Virus record (IMG/VR): IMGVR_UViG_3300046665_000305
Coordinates: 55,576 to 119,575 of that record
DNA from: a virus
DNA length: 64,000 nt
Reading direction: 5' to 3' (one strand)
The notes under the pieces: generated by a model
The model's database searches: none
Told to the model about the DNA's origin: nothing
The model's input: only the letters and a program-made list of their open reading frames with translations
Made by a program: the position numbers and the translations under genes
Part shown: positions 29,293 through 37,782 of the stretch, piece by piece
How the letters are laid out: each line of letters begins with the position of its first letter
Numbering within the stretch: the first letter of the stretch is position 1

Positions 29293-29935
29293 TAAAAAGC
29301 TACTTAAGCAAAAGTTTAAGTATGATGAAGATACTGGCCGCGTCTATCGCCTCTTCCGAGATTCATGGAGGGTGACGAAGCGTGTCAACATGCATTACAA
29401 CAGCAGATACGTTTGCCAATTCCAAAAAGAACTTATGGAAGTTCAGAATATTGCTTGGCTGTTGATTTATGGTGATTGGCCTAAAGAACCTATAGCTGCC
29501 GTAGATGGAAACCTAATGAACACGCACAAGGACAATCTAGTCCTCAAGTCTTCATTACAGCCACAACTCGGTAATTATCTGATCAAGCCTTATACCGATG
29601 GCGTCTACCAAGTCAAGGTATGGCATCACCCCTATTTCTATCGCGGCAGTAGCTTCAAGAAAAAGCTCTCCGCTGAGAAGTGGGCCAGAGACCAACTCAA
29701 ACAATATAATCTTTATGCCAGCGCTACGCAAGCCGCAGCTGAAACAAATAGTAAAGATGATGTTAAAGAGACTCCTGTTCTAGGCGTCTACTATCACAAA
29801 CCACGTAACTTGTACATGGTTAAAGTAAGATTAAAAGATAAATTCACTCATTACAGTTATGAGAAGAATATTGAAGACGCCATTGAAGCTCAATTGCGTG
29901 GTCAGAAAGAAGTTGACGAGATATGGCAGGAATAA
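29231..29935 (+). CDS. Degenerate HNH-AP2 homing-endonuclease relative
   Basis: A 234-residue protein. FKYDEDTGRVYRL then IAWLLIYGDWPKEPIAAVDGNLMNTHKDNL follows the HNH_3 layout, but the usual IDHIDGN is AAVDGN, so the catalytic His is lost. The C-terminus (VLGVYYHKPRNLYMVKVRLK) is AP2-like DNA binding. Probably a DNA-binding protein that has lost cleavage. Compare the intact version at 44149. Confidence 0.7.
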   Translation: MAAKKIKREVDQYLNLYPKVDKKLLKQKFKYDEDTGRVYRLFRDSWRVTKRVNMHYNSRYVCQFQKELMEVQNIAWLLIYGDWPKEPIAAVDGNLMNTHKDNLVLKSSLQPQLGNYLIKPYTDGVYQVKVWHHPYFYRGSSFKKKLSAEKWARDQLKQYNLYASATQAAAETNSKDDVKETPVLGVYYHKPRNLYMVKVRLKDKFTHYSYEKNIEDAIEAQLRGQKEVDEIWQE

Positions 29936-30447
29936 TTGTAGGCGCTGATCCCGGCGCAAAAGGTGCATTCGCTAAGCTTGATCCTATCGAACACACTCTT
30001 GAGATTTTTGACATGCCGACGTTTACGATCAAGCCGGGAGCTAAGTCTAAAACGATTATGGATCACGTCGGTATTGGTAATATTCTAGCTGATGAACGCG
30101 TCATACATCTTTACATTGAAGAAGTAAATGCTCGTCCCGGTGAAGGTGTAGTCTCATCTTTTACCTTTGGTAGAGCATTTGGTACTATCCTAGGCGCATG
30201 CGGCGGATTACAAATTCCTGTCTCTCAGGTCCGCCCCGCCGTTTGGAAAGCCAATCTTAAAATACCGGCTGACAAAGACGCGGCACGCTATCGAGCCTCA
30301 CAGTATTTTCCAAAATGCGCCACGGCTTGGAAGCGTAAAATGGATGATGGCAGAGCCGAAGCCTGTTTGATCGCTCTCTATGGCATGTGCGCCATGGGTT
30401 ACAGGATCGAAAAGCCCTTCACTCTAGTAGGCGAGTTATCAGAATAA
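29923..30447 (+). CDS. RuvC-like Holliday-junction resolvase
   Basis: A 174-residue RNase H-fold protein. GADPGAKGAFA (residues ~7-17) carries the first Asp, IEEVNARPGEG (~63-73) the Glu, and DDGRAEACLIALYG (~146-159) the last acidic residues. This is the phage RuvC/resolvase pattern. It would cut branched DNA before or during packaging, fitting its place just upstream of terminase. Confidence 0.85.
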   Translation: MAGIIVGADPGAKGAFAKLDPIEHTLEIFDMPTFTIKPGAKSKTIMDHVGIGNILADERVIHLYIEEVNARPGEGVVSSFTFGRAFGTILGACGGLQIPVSQVRPAVWKANLKIPADKDAARYRASQYFPKCATAWKRKMDDGRAEACLIALYGMCAMGYRIEKPFTLVGELSE

Positions 30448-30716
30448 TGTATATTTACGATGTTACAGTATTTCCTAAAGAGCATCATGCTAAATTGAAA
30501 GAAATGGTAGCTGATGCCGCAGTAGCTTGGAATGAACACAACGAAGCTCATCAATTACTAGTTTCATACCATGTAAGACATCCAGAACTGATCAAGAATT
30601 TGGATGATCAAACATTTAAAGTAGTAGAACTATACCGCTGCCTCCTAGATTGCATGAATATCTACAGCAGCTACTTAGTAACAAACGATCTGGTTAAGTA
30701 TATAACAAATGGCTAG
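30447..30716 (+). CDS. Hypothetical protein, 89 aa
   Basis: MYIYDVTVFPKEHHAKLKEM, helical. ATG overlaps the resolvase stop; the final bases overlap terS. No family recognised. Confidence 0.7.
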   Translation: MYIYDVTVFPKEHHAKLKEMVADAAVAWNEHNEAHQLLVSYHVRHPELIKNLDDQTFKVVELYRCLLDCMNIYSSYLVTNDLVKYITNG

Positions 30717-31278
30717 ACTATCCTCAGAAAGACGAGAGAAGTTTGCTAACTACGTTGCAAACGGTTATACTCAAATAGCGGCATATAAAGAAGCAGGTTT
30801 TACTTGCAAGAACACTACAGCTGCCGCTAATGCATCAAAACTAGCCAGCACCCCCGAAGTCGCAGCAAGAATTGAAGAATTAAAACTTAAAGCAGCTGAA
30901 AAAGATATGCTTTCAGTCGCTCCACCCCTACCGCTACGTAAAGTAGACCACGAAGAAATTGATCTAGATTGGATCAATCGAGAGTATGTTAAACTATTAA
31001 ATAAAGCCATCTCATTAGATGACTTGAAGAATGGAGCAATAATTCTCAAGGACATGGCAGAACTCAATAGAGTCAGCCGCGAACCGCCGCAAAATAATAA
31101 TAACAATAAGATGCTGCTTTCAAATGATAAACTTAACATGGAACGACCGATTAATATACAGGTCATCAATAACGAATCTTCGCAAGATGGAGGAGGCTCT
31201 TCAAGACCATTTGCGATTGAAATCCCCGATCTCGACACACTTGTCATCAGCAATCGTGAGCCTGACGAAGACAGCTAA
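30709..31278 (+). CDS. terS: Terminase small subunit
   Basis: A 189-residue protein. KFANYVANGYTQIAAYKEAGF followed by TAAANASKLASTPEVAARIEEL is the DNA-binding helix-turn-helix of small terminases (Terminase_2-like). The middle is helical and the C-terminus polar, Asn- and Gly-rich. It would recognise the packaging site and load TerL, encoded next and overlapping by 23 bases. Confidence 0.85.
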   Translation: MARLSSERREKFANYVANGYTQIAAYKEAGFTCKNTTAAANASKLASTPEVAARIEELKLKAAEKDMLSVAPPLPLRKVDHEEIDLDWINREYVKLLNKAISLDDLKNGAIILKDMAELNRVSREPPQNNNNNKMLLSNDKLNMERPINIQVINNESSQDGGGSSRPFAIEIPDLDTLVISNREPDEDS

Positions 31279-32890
31279 TCCTGAAAATCAATTTGCAGCT
31301 GTTCAACAATATTTAGAACACTACGAGAACGAATACAAGGAAAAGCTTAGAAGTTCAGCATTTGATAGTTATTCATGCTTCGCTGAATATCTCAACATGG
31401 ATGAGCCACCCGCGCCTCACCACCATTTCATGTGTGAGAAACTTCAGCTTGTAGAATGTGGCGACATTCCTCGCCTAGCGTTAAGCGTCCCGGCTGGCGG
31501 CGGTAAGAGCGAATACTCTTCCCGTCGCTTTGCTGTATGGTGCATGGGTCGAAGAAAGACTAAATGGCTTCAGGCCAGCTATGCCGCCGCGTTCGCTACA
31601 AACGAACTTGGCAAGAAAACCAAAGCCTATGTCAATGGTGACGCATTCAAAGACGTGTTCGGAGATGTAGCACTTCAAGCCGACATGCGAGCCGGTGACA
31701 GATGGGCGCTGACGAACAAATCTGAATATGTCGCTAAAGGCGTTGGCGCTGGTATCATGGGTATCAGAGCGAACATTGGCTGCATCGATGACTTGTATGC
31801 AAGCTACTTAGAAGCTCAGAATCCTAAAGTCAGAGATGACGCCTATTCATGGTTCCTATCTGACTTTCAGACCCGACTCTTGCCCCGCGCTCCTATCGTT
31901 CTGGTCAACACTCGATATAATTCTGATGACATGATCGGCAGACTTGAGACTGAAGGTAAAAAAGGAAATATTATCCCTTATGAAATCATCAACCTCAAAG
32001 CTCTATCTGAGTTAGGTGATGAAGACGATCCTATGGGCCGCACAGAGCCCGACATGCCTCTTTGGGACTTTTACCATCAGGATTACCTAAATAAGAGAGC
32101 AACGCTCACAGGAGCCATGTGGGGCTCAATGATGCAGGGCGTACCCGTAGATGCTGAAGGCGTTCTCTTAAAGTCATCTTGGTTCAATCGCTATAAAGGC
32201 GATGTAAGGAAAAACCCTGAGATTAAAATCCGCAGAATTGTTATGTCTGTCGATACGGCGCAGAAAGCGCAAGAGCGTCACGACTACACAGTTTGTACAG
32301 TTTGGTTAGAGACTGAATTTGGCTTGCATTATCTCTTAGATTGCGTTAGAGATAAAGTTGAATTTCCAGAAATGTGCAAACTCATTGATGAGACGGCGCA
32401 GCGCTGGAACGTGTCATGCATTCTGATCGAAGATAAAGGCTCTGGCACTCAGTATATCCAAACACGCCAAGGCAAAACATCAGTTCCGATCATTGCTATC
32501 AGCACAAATAATAATTCTAAAGAATTTAGATTTGATGCCGTAGCCCCTACCATCGAAGCCGGTTTGGTTTACCTACCGGAATCCGCCAATTGGCTAGCCG
32601 AATACGAGCGCGAGCTAATGGCATTCCCGTATGGCAAGAATGACGATATGGTCGATAGCACCAGCCAATATTTAGAATGGGCCAGAGGAAGACAGAGAAA
32701 ATTAGGAACTAAAAAACTTCACGGTTCCGGCTCTACACCCTCTAGCGATGCTAAAAGAACTATGGTAGAGAAAGCAATCCAAGAAGAAATGGAACGCAAA
32801 CGTATAGAAAGGGAAAAACGTGAGCAAGCCGCAGCAGCAGCAGAAAGCCCCGCCTCGACGCAACCCGATGGCGAGAGAATTGGAACTTAA
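31256..32890 (+). CDS. terL: Terminase large subunit
   Basis: A 544-residue packaging motor. N-terminal ATPase: Walker A SVPAGGGKS (~residue 80), Walker B CIDDLY (~180), coupling motif NTRYNSDDM. C-terminal RNase H-like nuclease: SVDTAQ (~333), IEDKG (~392) and NDDMVDS (~470). The GTG at 31256 is chosen; upstream residues only overlap terS. C-terminus is Glu/Lys/Ala-rich. Confidence 0.92.
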   Translation: MSLTKTANPENQFAAVQQYLEHYENEYKEKLRSSAFDSYSCFAEYLNMDEPPAPHHHFMCEKLQLVECGDIPRLALSVPAGGGKSEYSSRRFAVWCMGRRKTKWLQASYAAAFATNELGKKTKAYVNGDAFKDVFGDVALQADMRAGDRWALTNKSEYVAKGVGAGIMGIRANIGCIDDLYASYLEAQNPKVRDDAYSWFLSDFQTRLLPRAPIVLVNTRYNSDDMIGRLETEGKKGNIIPYEIINLKALSELGDEDDPMGRTEPDMPLWDFYHQDYLNKRATLTGAMWGSMMQGVPVDAEGVLLKSSWFNRYKGDVRKNPEIKIRRIVMSVDTAQKAQERHDYTVCTVWLETEFGLHYLLDCVRDKVEFPEMCKLIDETAQRWNVSCILIEDKGSGTQYIQTRQGKTSVPIIAISTNNNSKEFRFDAVAPTIEAGLVYLPESANWLAEYERELMAFPYGKNDDMVDSTSQYLEWARGRQRKLGTKKLHGSGSTPSSDAKRTMVEKAIQEEMERKRIEREKREQAAAAAESPASTQPDGERIGT

Positions 32891-33011
32891 CCAATTCAGG
32901 CGCAAGATCATCAAATCTAAAAAGCTTTACAAAAGAAAAGACCTTCAGAAACCAAATCCTGAAGGTCTTTTTGATTCAATCTCTGATAACTTCAACGCCT
33001 TGGCGCTCTAA
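32820..33011 (+). CDS. Doubtful small basic frame
   Basis: A GTG-started 63-residue frame overlapping the end of terL, with AAGGGAAAAAC upstream. It is Gln- and Lys-rich. The frame crosses the terminator at 32936, which argues against it; a peptide ending near the terminator cannot be excluded. Confidence 0.25.
   Translation: MSKPQQQQKAPPRRNPMARELELNQFRRKIIKSKKLYKRKDLQKPNPEGLFDSISDNFNALAL
32936..32972. terminator. Bidirectional terminator after terL
   Basis: AAAAGACCTTCAG pairs with CTGAAGGTCTTTTT around a 10-nt loop, with U-runs readable in both directions. It separates terL from the converging minus-strand genes. Confidence 0.9.
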
Positions 33012-33395
33012 CTCTTGCAATTTCAGTTCTTTCAGGTATCTCAATTCTTCTGGTGTTCCGAAGAATAGTTGTACCTCCTGATCGTACTTCATTACTAACT
33101 GCGACAAGTCTTTCCAATCTTTGGCCTTCTCCGAACCTCGACCGAATAATGATTCCCAAACGTTGTCGTAAACCAGTGAGTTATCTTCTTGCATTATATT
33201 AATCCTTCCAGTGCTATCCGCCTCAAGCGGTAGTACCTCACTATGAGATACTAGATCGGAAGAATGTTTTTTCGCAATTGTCTGGCACTCGGCCCTCCTC
33301 ATCCTGTCAATCTCATAAGCCACACAAACAAGAAATCCGAGGGCTACAGCGCCCCCGGAAATCATGTAAACCGCTATCTCTGAATTGGTAATCAA
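32976..33395 (-). CDS. Membrane-anchored protein, 139 aa
   Basis: N-terminal membrane helix (residues ~5-28, EIAVYMISGGAVALGFLVCV), then an acidic helical domain. Overlaps the upstream gene by 4 bases. Third gene of the conserved-looking minus-strand trio. Function unknown. Confidence 0.75.
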   Translation of the reverse strand: MITNSEIAVYMISGGAVALGFLVCVAYEIDRMRRAECQTIAKKHSSDLVSHSEVLPLEADSTGRINIMQEDNSLVYDNVWESLFGRGSEKAKDWKDLSQLVMKYDQEVQLFFGTPEELRYLKELKLQELERQGVEVIRD

Positions 33396-33799
33396 AGCTC
33401 TGCGATCATCTTCTTAAGTTCAGCTGGCGTAAGCTCTTCCAGCGCAGAATCTTCCTTGCGAGCCAAGGCTTCCTGCAACTTAGCCTTCCTGACCTTCTTC
33501 TCATCCTCTTCCTTCTTCATCGCTGCTTCTTCCTGCTTCACAGCAATGATGTGCTTCACGATATCAAGCTGAATCTGAAACACCTTCTGAGCATCGGTAG
33601 GAGCCGGATTGACCAGCGATTCCTCATTGACAGACTTCAGAGCCTTGACGAACTGGATACCAATGGTATTCAGGTTAGCCTTGGAACCAATCGAAGTAGG
33701 TGGTAGGTCCCAAAGCTGTTCCACCGTGAGCGAGCCAATTGAGGACTCGAAACGAAGTTTTTCACGTGTTGCGAATTCAAAAATGTTAATGTCAGTCAT
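33392..33799 (-). CDS. Conserved phage protein upstream partner (135 aa)
   Basis: MTDINIFEFATREKLRFESS, then SLTVEQLWDLP and a long charged coiled coil. I recall this NIFEFATREKLRF protein next to YfaP-like genes in several large phages. Biochemical role unknown. AAAGGAGAAAAC upstream. Confidence 0.75.
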   Translation of the reverse strand: MTDINIFEFATREKLRFESSIGSLTVEQLWDLPPTSIGSKANLNTIGIQFVKALKSVNEESLVNPAPTDAQKVFQIQLDIVKHIIAVKQEEAAMKKEEDEKKVRKAKLQEALARKEDSALEELTPAELKKMIAEL

Positions 33800-33818
33800 A
33801 TGTTTTCTCCTTTGTGAT

Positions 33819-33838
33819 TTTCAATCTGAGTTGAAAAC
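33819..33838 (-). promoter_or_regulatory. Intercistronic hairpin
   Basis: TTTTCAA/TTGAAAA, 6-nt loop, between the two conserved minus-strand genes. May tune relative expression. Confidence 0.45.
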
Positions 33839-33843
33839 GTGTG

Positions 33844-35835
33844 TTAAAAGTTGATGTTGTAAAGTTTCTGGCCCGTTGCGGTCTTGACCAAAACAGGTAG
33901 TTCGGTACGCTTCGTGGAACTGAAACCAATTCCGCTCAGCTGATCATCGGTAGGCTCGCACTTAGTCTTTGATCCAAGCACTTCGAAAACCTTCCGATGC
34001 TGTTCAAGTCCCGACTTGAGGAATTCGTTATAAATACCACGAGTCGGTTCTGGATTCAAGCAGTCCTTCAGAATAAAGAACCAATGCTTGTTACCTGTTG
34101 CATTATCATCCCAATAGTTAGGGCTGAGAATGATTGTGTTAACAGGAACGAAAGTTTCAGTCTTGATGCCCCATTTATCCTGCGGCATCATACCACCACT
34201 AACACCTTCGCCGGTAACGATAGCAGCAACAATACCATTCTTGACCGTGATCTTCAGCGCGCCAATCGTTCCAGCAACAGCCTTCGGATAGCTGAAATTA
34301 TGAACCGAACCATTGTTTTCCACTTCAAGTTCGAAACCATAATCAATGTTTTCACGTCTGGTATATTGATTGACCTTGACAATATAGACACCATCTACAA
34401 GATTAGATTTGGTATAGCTGATGTTCTCTACCGGCTCACGTGAGCGCGCTCCAAAAGCATTCATATCAACATCAAGCTTACCTCTAGGATTGCCGAAGTA
34501 GATATGAGTCTTATCTGGTTCAATAACATGGATATCCAAGTCATCATAGTTATGCCAAGCCAAGCTGATACGCAGTGCAGCGTTAGTTACGTTACCGCCA
34601 GCCTTAGCCACCTTTGCCTTGATATCAGAGTCAGCAACTTCTCCGTCATAGCTCCAACCGAAGTTGTTATTCCACTTGAAAAGTTGCTCAACATCATCGT
34701 GAACCGGAGCGGTAAGGCTCATGAAATTACCGGCAAAAGCATTCTTAACCAGAACGTCAATCGACTTAGCGCGCGGCACCACGTCAGCCATAAATGCCTC
34801 GATACCGATGTTTTCCGCCTTATCAACATTAGGCTTCTTTGTCACAGCAGCTTCCATGAGTAGTGACTCAATGCCACCCTTCATCTTACCTACAACTGAG
34901 TTATCTACCCAAAGTACATTGTTGACAGTAACGTCACCGATCCGAGCAAAACGCCGCTCCAATGCCGTTTCAAGGTTCAACTTCTCGATTGTCTTCATCG
35001 CGTCTTTAATCATGTTAGGCGTGATGAGAGTCTTTGAACGCTTGTAATTGTCGCCAGCCATCTTTGTCTCGAAAGAGCCAACTGCCTTTTCCAAATCCTT
35101 GCCTTCGGTCAAGTCCTGCACCAGCGTACCAATTACCGTGTTACGAAAACCAGTAACAAAGCTATCGATATTGGCCCAAATGAAGATGTTACGTGCTTCA
35201 TCTGAATTGAGCTTGTTGTACTCACGCTGAACCGTGGCGAATGCATCCACAGCCGCCTTGTGTTCCGTGCCTCGATACAGAAGATCGTCTTTGATCAAAT
35301 CCTGCACCGTGACAACTGCACCGCTATCAAGCTCTTCCAGCGCCCGACGGAAGACCTGAGCCGCCGTAGCCTTCTTACCCTTAAACTCAGCCACTTCGGC
35401 GCAAATGTGCTTTGTAGCAATCTTCGTGTTGAAGTGATTCCAATTGATATTGGATTCAAAATCACGCGTCATCTCGGCACCAAAAGAATTCTCCTTGGTA
35501 CGGAAGACGTTAGAGATTCCAAGGCCCTTAACCTTGTCGGAAAGAGCTTCGCAAACCACATTGAACGGATGACCCACATCAGCAACATCCCAAACTGAGA
35601 CAAGCTGATTGTCAACGATAGCAACAACGTTAGCAATGTTGCGCATGAAATTCTTGCAGCACGAGCAATCATACTCGCGGCGCTGACGAAACACTTCGTT
35701 TGTGCCAGCCGGAAACGAATCGAGATAGAAATCCCAAAGTTCGTCACCTGAAATATTCACGGTGTAAAGCTCTTGCTTCGAAAGCGTGTCGAAATTGGCA
35801 CGAATAGCCTTTGCGAATGGTCTAAAATCTGTCAT
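33844..35835 (-). CDS. YfaP-like large phage protein
   Basis: A 663-residue protein. The region ~415-510 (RISLAWHNYDDLDIHVIEPD, HIYFGNPRGKLDVDMNA, VENISY...GVYIVKVNQYTRR) matches YfaP/DUF2135-like beta domains. The N-terminal ~400 residues are a separate helical part with CSCC near residue 56. Widespread in large phages; function not established, possibly virion or host surface related. AAAAAGGAGAAAATTAC upstream. Confidence 0.75.
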   Translation of the reverse strand: MTDFRPFAKAIRANFDTLSKQELYTVNISGDELWDFYLDSFPAGTNEVFRQRREYDCSCCKNFMRNIANVVAIVDNQLVSVWDVADVGHPFNVVCEALSDKVKGLGISNVFRTKENSFGAEMTRDFESNINWNHFNTKIATKHICAEVAEFKGKKATAAQVFRRALEELDSGAVVTVQDLIKDDLLYRGTEHKAAVDAFATVQREYNKLNSDEARNIFIWANIDSFVTGFRNTVIGTLVQDLTEGKDLEKAVGSFETKMAGDNYKRSKTLITPNMIKDAMKTIEKLNLETALERRFARIGDVTVNNVLWVDNSVVGKMKGGIESLLMEAAVTKKPNVDKAENIGIEAFMADVVPRAKSIDVLVKNAFAGNFMSLTAPVHDDVEQLFKWNNNFGWSYDGEVADSDIKAKVAKAGGNVTNAALRISLAWHNYDDLDIHVIEPDKTHIYFGNPRGKLDVDMNAFGARSREPVENISYTKSNLVDGVYIVKVNQYTRRENIDYGFELEVENNGSVHNFSYPKAVAGTIGALKITVKNGIVAAIVTGEGVSGGMMPQDKWGIKTETFVPVNTIILSPNYWDDNATGNKHWFFILKDCLNPEPTRGIYNEFLKSGLEQHRKVFEVLGSKTKCEPTDDQLSGIGFSSTKRTELPVLVKTATGQKLYNINF

Positions 35836-35879
35836 GTAATTTTCTCCTTTTTATTACAATATTGACCTAGATAAACGAA

Positions 35880-36077
35880 TTAATAATCCGTGTCAAATCT
35901 TTTTAGCGCTGATTTCACAAATTCTCCGCATGATTCATTCCCTCTGGTGCAAGCATCACGACGTACCATTTTATAATTGCCATCGATCCAGAGTTTTAGG
36001 CCTGATTGCTGGCAATGTCCAAGGGCATACCCGACAACCGGGAACCAGAACCGACAATTAAAACAGCACTTACTCAT
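35880..36077 (-). CDS. Cys-rich metal-binding protein, 65 aa
   Basis: MSKCCFNCRFWF...GHCQQSG...RDACTRGNESC: seven Cys with a CxxC start, typical of small phage zinc-finger proteins. The ATG overlaps the upstream stop (ATGA). Confidence 0.7.
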   Translation of the reverse strand: MSKCCFNCRFWFPVVGYALGHCQQSGLKLWIDGNYKMVRRDACTRGNESCGEFVKSALKRFDTDY

Positions 36078-36304
36078 CGCCATCCGCACCCTTGCTTAAC
36101 CCATTTAGGAACGCCATAACCTTCACCGATGAAGTATAATTTAACATATCCAAGAGATTCAGGGAACCAAAAGTAGTCATCCCTACCGGCATGAGCTTTT
36201 ATGTCGTACCAAAAATTATCACCGTCCTCGTTATAAAAAACGATTCTTAGCTGATTGTCATGGCCAAGATCATGAACGAATAAATCTACAGCTTTCTCAT
36301 GCAT
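36074..36304 (-). CDS. Hypothetical protein, 76 aa
   Basis: MHEKAVDLFVHDLGHDNQLR, beta-rich and aromatic. First gene of the minus-strand unit reading toward terL. No family recognised. Confidence 0.7.
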   Translation of the reverse strand: MHEKAVDLFVHDLGHDNQLRIVFYNEDGDNFWYDIKAHAGRDDYFWFPESLGYVKLYFIGEGYGVPKWVKQGCGWR

Positions 36305-36325
36305 GAGACTTCCCTAATTATTAAC

Positions 36326-36353
36326 TTGACTTTTAATTTAAATATGATATACT
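36326..36353 (+). promoter_or_regulatory. Late-type promoter of the GIY-YIG gene
   Basis: TTGACT, 16 bp, TATACT; the TTGACTTTTAATTTAAATATG stretch resembles the late promoters at 54747 and 56014. Confidence 0.7.
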
Positions 36354-36392
36354 AAAGCCATTAAAAATATAATAAAAACAAAGATACGTTAA

Positions 36393-36902
36393 ATGGATAA
36401 AGTATACACTGTTTATAAAATAACTAATAACATCAATAACAAATACTACATTGGAGTGCATCTAACTAATAATCCTTACGATGGATATTATGGCTCTGGC
36501 GTAGCCATTAAACAAGCAATAAAAGCACACGGTAAACATAATTTTAGAAAAGAAATACTATTCATAACTTCTTCTAAAGAAGAAGCTTATTTAAAAGAAA
36601 TTGAATTAACTAATGATTACGATAAAAATTTCACCTACAATATGCGCTTAGGCGGTGTAGGTGGATTCACTTCAGAAGCAGCAAAAGCTGGCGCTGAGAA
36701 ACGATTAGAGTTACACGGCCCGCTTAAAGGACGTAGCCCTGCATTGTTTTTGACCAAAGAAGAGCTTAGAGAAAATGGCAGGAAGGGTGGTTTAAAATTA
36801 AAAGGTAAACCAAAGTCGCCTGCTCATGTTGAGGCTATGAAAGAATCTTATAAAAGGCGAAAACAAGTTTTGGTAGAGGATGCTGGAATCGAACCAACGT
36901 AG
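36393..36902 (+). CDS. GIY-YIG homing-type endonuclease
   Basis: A 169-residue protein. VYKITNNINNKYYIGVHL (residues ~7-24) is the GIY-YIG strand pair, followed by YYGSG and KHNFRKEIL with the conserved Arg/Glu region. The C-terminal half has two NUMOD3-like GxxKSP/GRSP turns for DNA contact. Lone plus-strand gene among minus-strand ones; its last 32 bases run antisense into the CAT tRNA. Confidence 0.8.
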   Translation: MDKVYTVYKITNNINNKYYIGVHLTNNPYDGYYGSGVAIKQAIKAHGKHNFRKEILFITSSKEEAYLKEIELTNDYDKNFTYNMRLGGVGGFTSEAAKAGAEKRLELHGPLKGRSPALFLTKEELRENGRKGGLKLKGKPKSPAHVEAMKESYKRRKQVLVEDAGIEPT

Positions 36903-36945
36903 AAACGGTTATGAGCCGCAGGCACTACCATTGTGCTAATCCTCC
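36871..36945 (-). tRNA. tRNA with CAT anticodon (Met or Ile2)
   Basis: Acceptor GGAGGAT/ATCCTCT, D stem GCA/TGC, anticodon stem TGCGG/CCGTT around CTCATAA, T stem GTTGG/CCAGC with TTCGATT, then ACCA encoded. It lacks obvious initiator features. Elongator Met and lysidine-modified Ile cannot be told apart by eye. Confidence 0.85.
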
Positions 36946-36955
36946 TTCTTAAAAA

Positions 36956-37045
36956 TGGCCTACACGGAGGGACTCGAACCCCCATTGATGTTATCGCCTC
37001 CAATTACGGTTACTAAGGGGTAGAAACCCTGACCGGTACGTGTAG
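36956..37045 (-). tRNA. Aberrant tRNA, possibly Arg (TCT)
   Basis: Perfect acceptor CTACACG/CGTGTAG, T arm GGGGG-TTCGAGT-CCCTC and encoded GCCA. A canonical loop TTTCTAC (anticodon TCT) is closed by AGGG/CCCT, but it begins only about 7 nt after the acceptor stem, leaving almost no room for a D arm. Some 28 nt, including ATTG...CAAT, lie where the variable loop should be. At 90 nt it matches a class-II length with an odd layout. Confidence 0.5.
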
Positions 37046-37050
37046 ATAGT

Positions 37051-37377
37051 TTAACTAATTAAAGCCGTGCCGAAATTAGCGCCACGCTTAACGAAAGTGA
37101 ATGTACCTGTTACAGTACCATTAATAACGTGAGGCATCATGTCGCACAAATCTTTCATAAAGACAACAAGTTTTTCACCTGTGGATCGCTTAAAATAGAA
37201 GTAAGCAGCACTGCGACCCCGCTCCATAGAATCAAAAACTATCGTGTCTTCAAAGGCGTGATTATCACGCATCTCACATTCGACACGCCCATTGCCGCTC
37301 CAATAACTCTCAGGATAATGCAGCTGATTCCCGTTACGATCAAACGGAATTTTATAATTTCCAACTTTTTTAGCCAT
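37051..37377 (-). CDS. Hypothetical protein, 108 aa
   Basis: MAKKVGNYKIPFDRNGNQLH, beta-rich. ATG at 37377 overlaps the upstream gene's end; a TTG two codons earlier is possible. Lies directly before the aberrant tRNA. No family recognised. Confidence 0.7.
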   Translation of the reverse strand: MAKKVGNYKIPFDRNGNQLHYPESYWSGNGRVECEMRDNHAFEDTIVFDSMERGRSAAYFYFKRSTGEKLVVFMKDLCDMMPHVINGTVTGTFTFVKRGANFGTALIS

Positions 37378-37576
37378 TGACAAACTCTTTCAGTTTATCA
37401 ATGAAATCTTCAGGGAAGGTTTCTTCCACAATATTACCACCCATGGGAAGACAAAGATCACCATCCCATTCGGCTTTACGCCTAACCGTCACACGATAAC
37501 CGCAGTCAACTTTAGTAATATTAAAGTAAGGCGGATAGCTTCCCGTATTGGGAGTATAACCAAACTGATCTTTCAT
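37370..37576 (-). CDS. Hypothetical protein, 68 aa
   Basis: MKDQFGYTPNTGSYPPYFNI, beta-rich with an acidic C-terminal helix. Follows the upstream gene closely. No family recognised. Confidence 0.7.
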   Translation of the reverse strand: MKDQFGYTPNTGSYPPYFNITKVDCGYRVTVRRKAEWDGDLCLPMGGNIVEETFPEDFIDKLKEFVNG

Positions 37577-37577
37577 A

Positions 37578-37778
37578 TTAATCCGATCTAAATCTTTTTC
37601 CGTGATGAATACAATTCTTAGGAACGAAGGTATCGCGATACACGCATAGATGCTCGCCTATCCCGTAACGAACCAGCGTTTCTTTCGCGGTCCAATCCTC
37701 TGGCACGTTCCTGAAAGAGCCAATAAATCTTGGCCCACTTTCGTAACGTTCATCATATATAAGAATGGTCTCGCCCAT
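37578..37778 (-). CDS. Hypothetical protein, 66 aa
   Basis: MGETILIYDERYESGPRFIG, alpha/beta. GGAGGGAGACTAGC-like leader upstream. No family recognised. Confidence 0.7.
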   Translation of the reverse strand: MGETILIYDERYESGPRFIGSFRNVPEDWTAKETLVRYGIGEHLCVYRDTFVPKNCIHHGKRFRSD

Positions 37779-37782
37779 GATG

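Noticed and set aside
32820-33011. Confident gene downstream of terL
   Set aside because: The frame crosses the bidirectional terminator; kept only as a doubtful entry.
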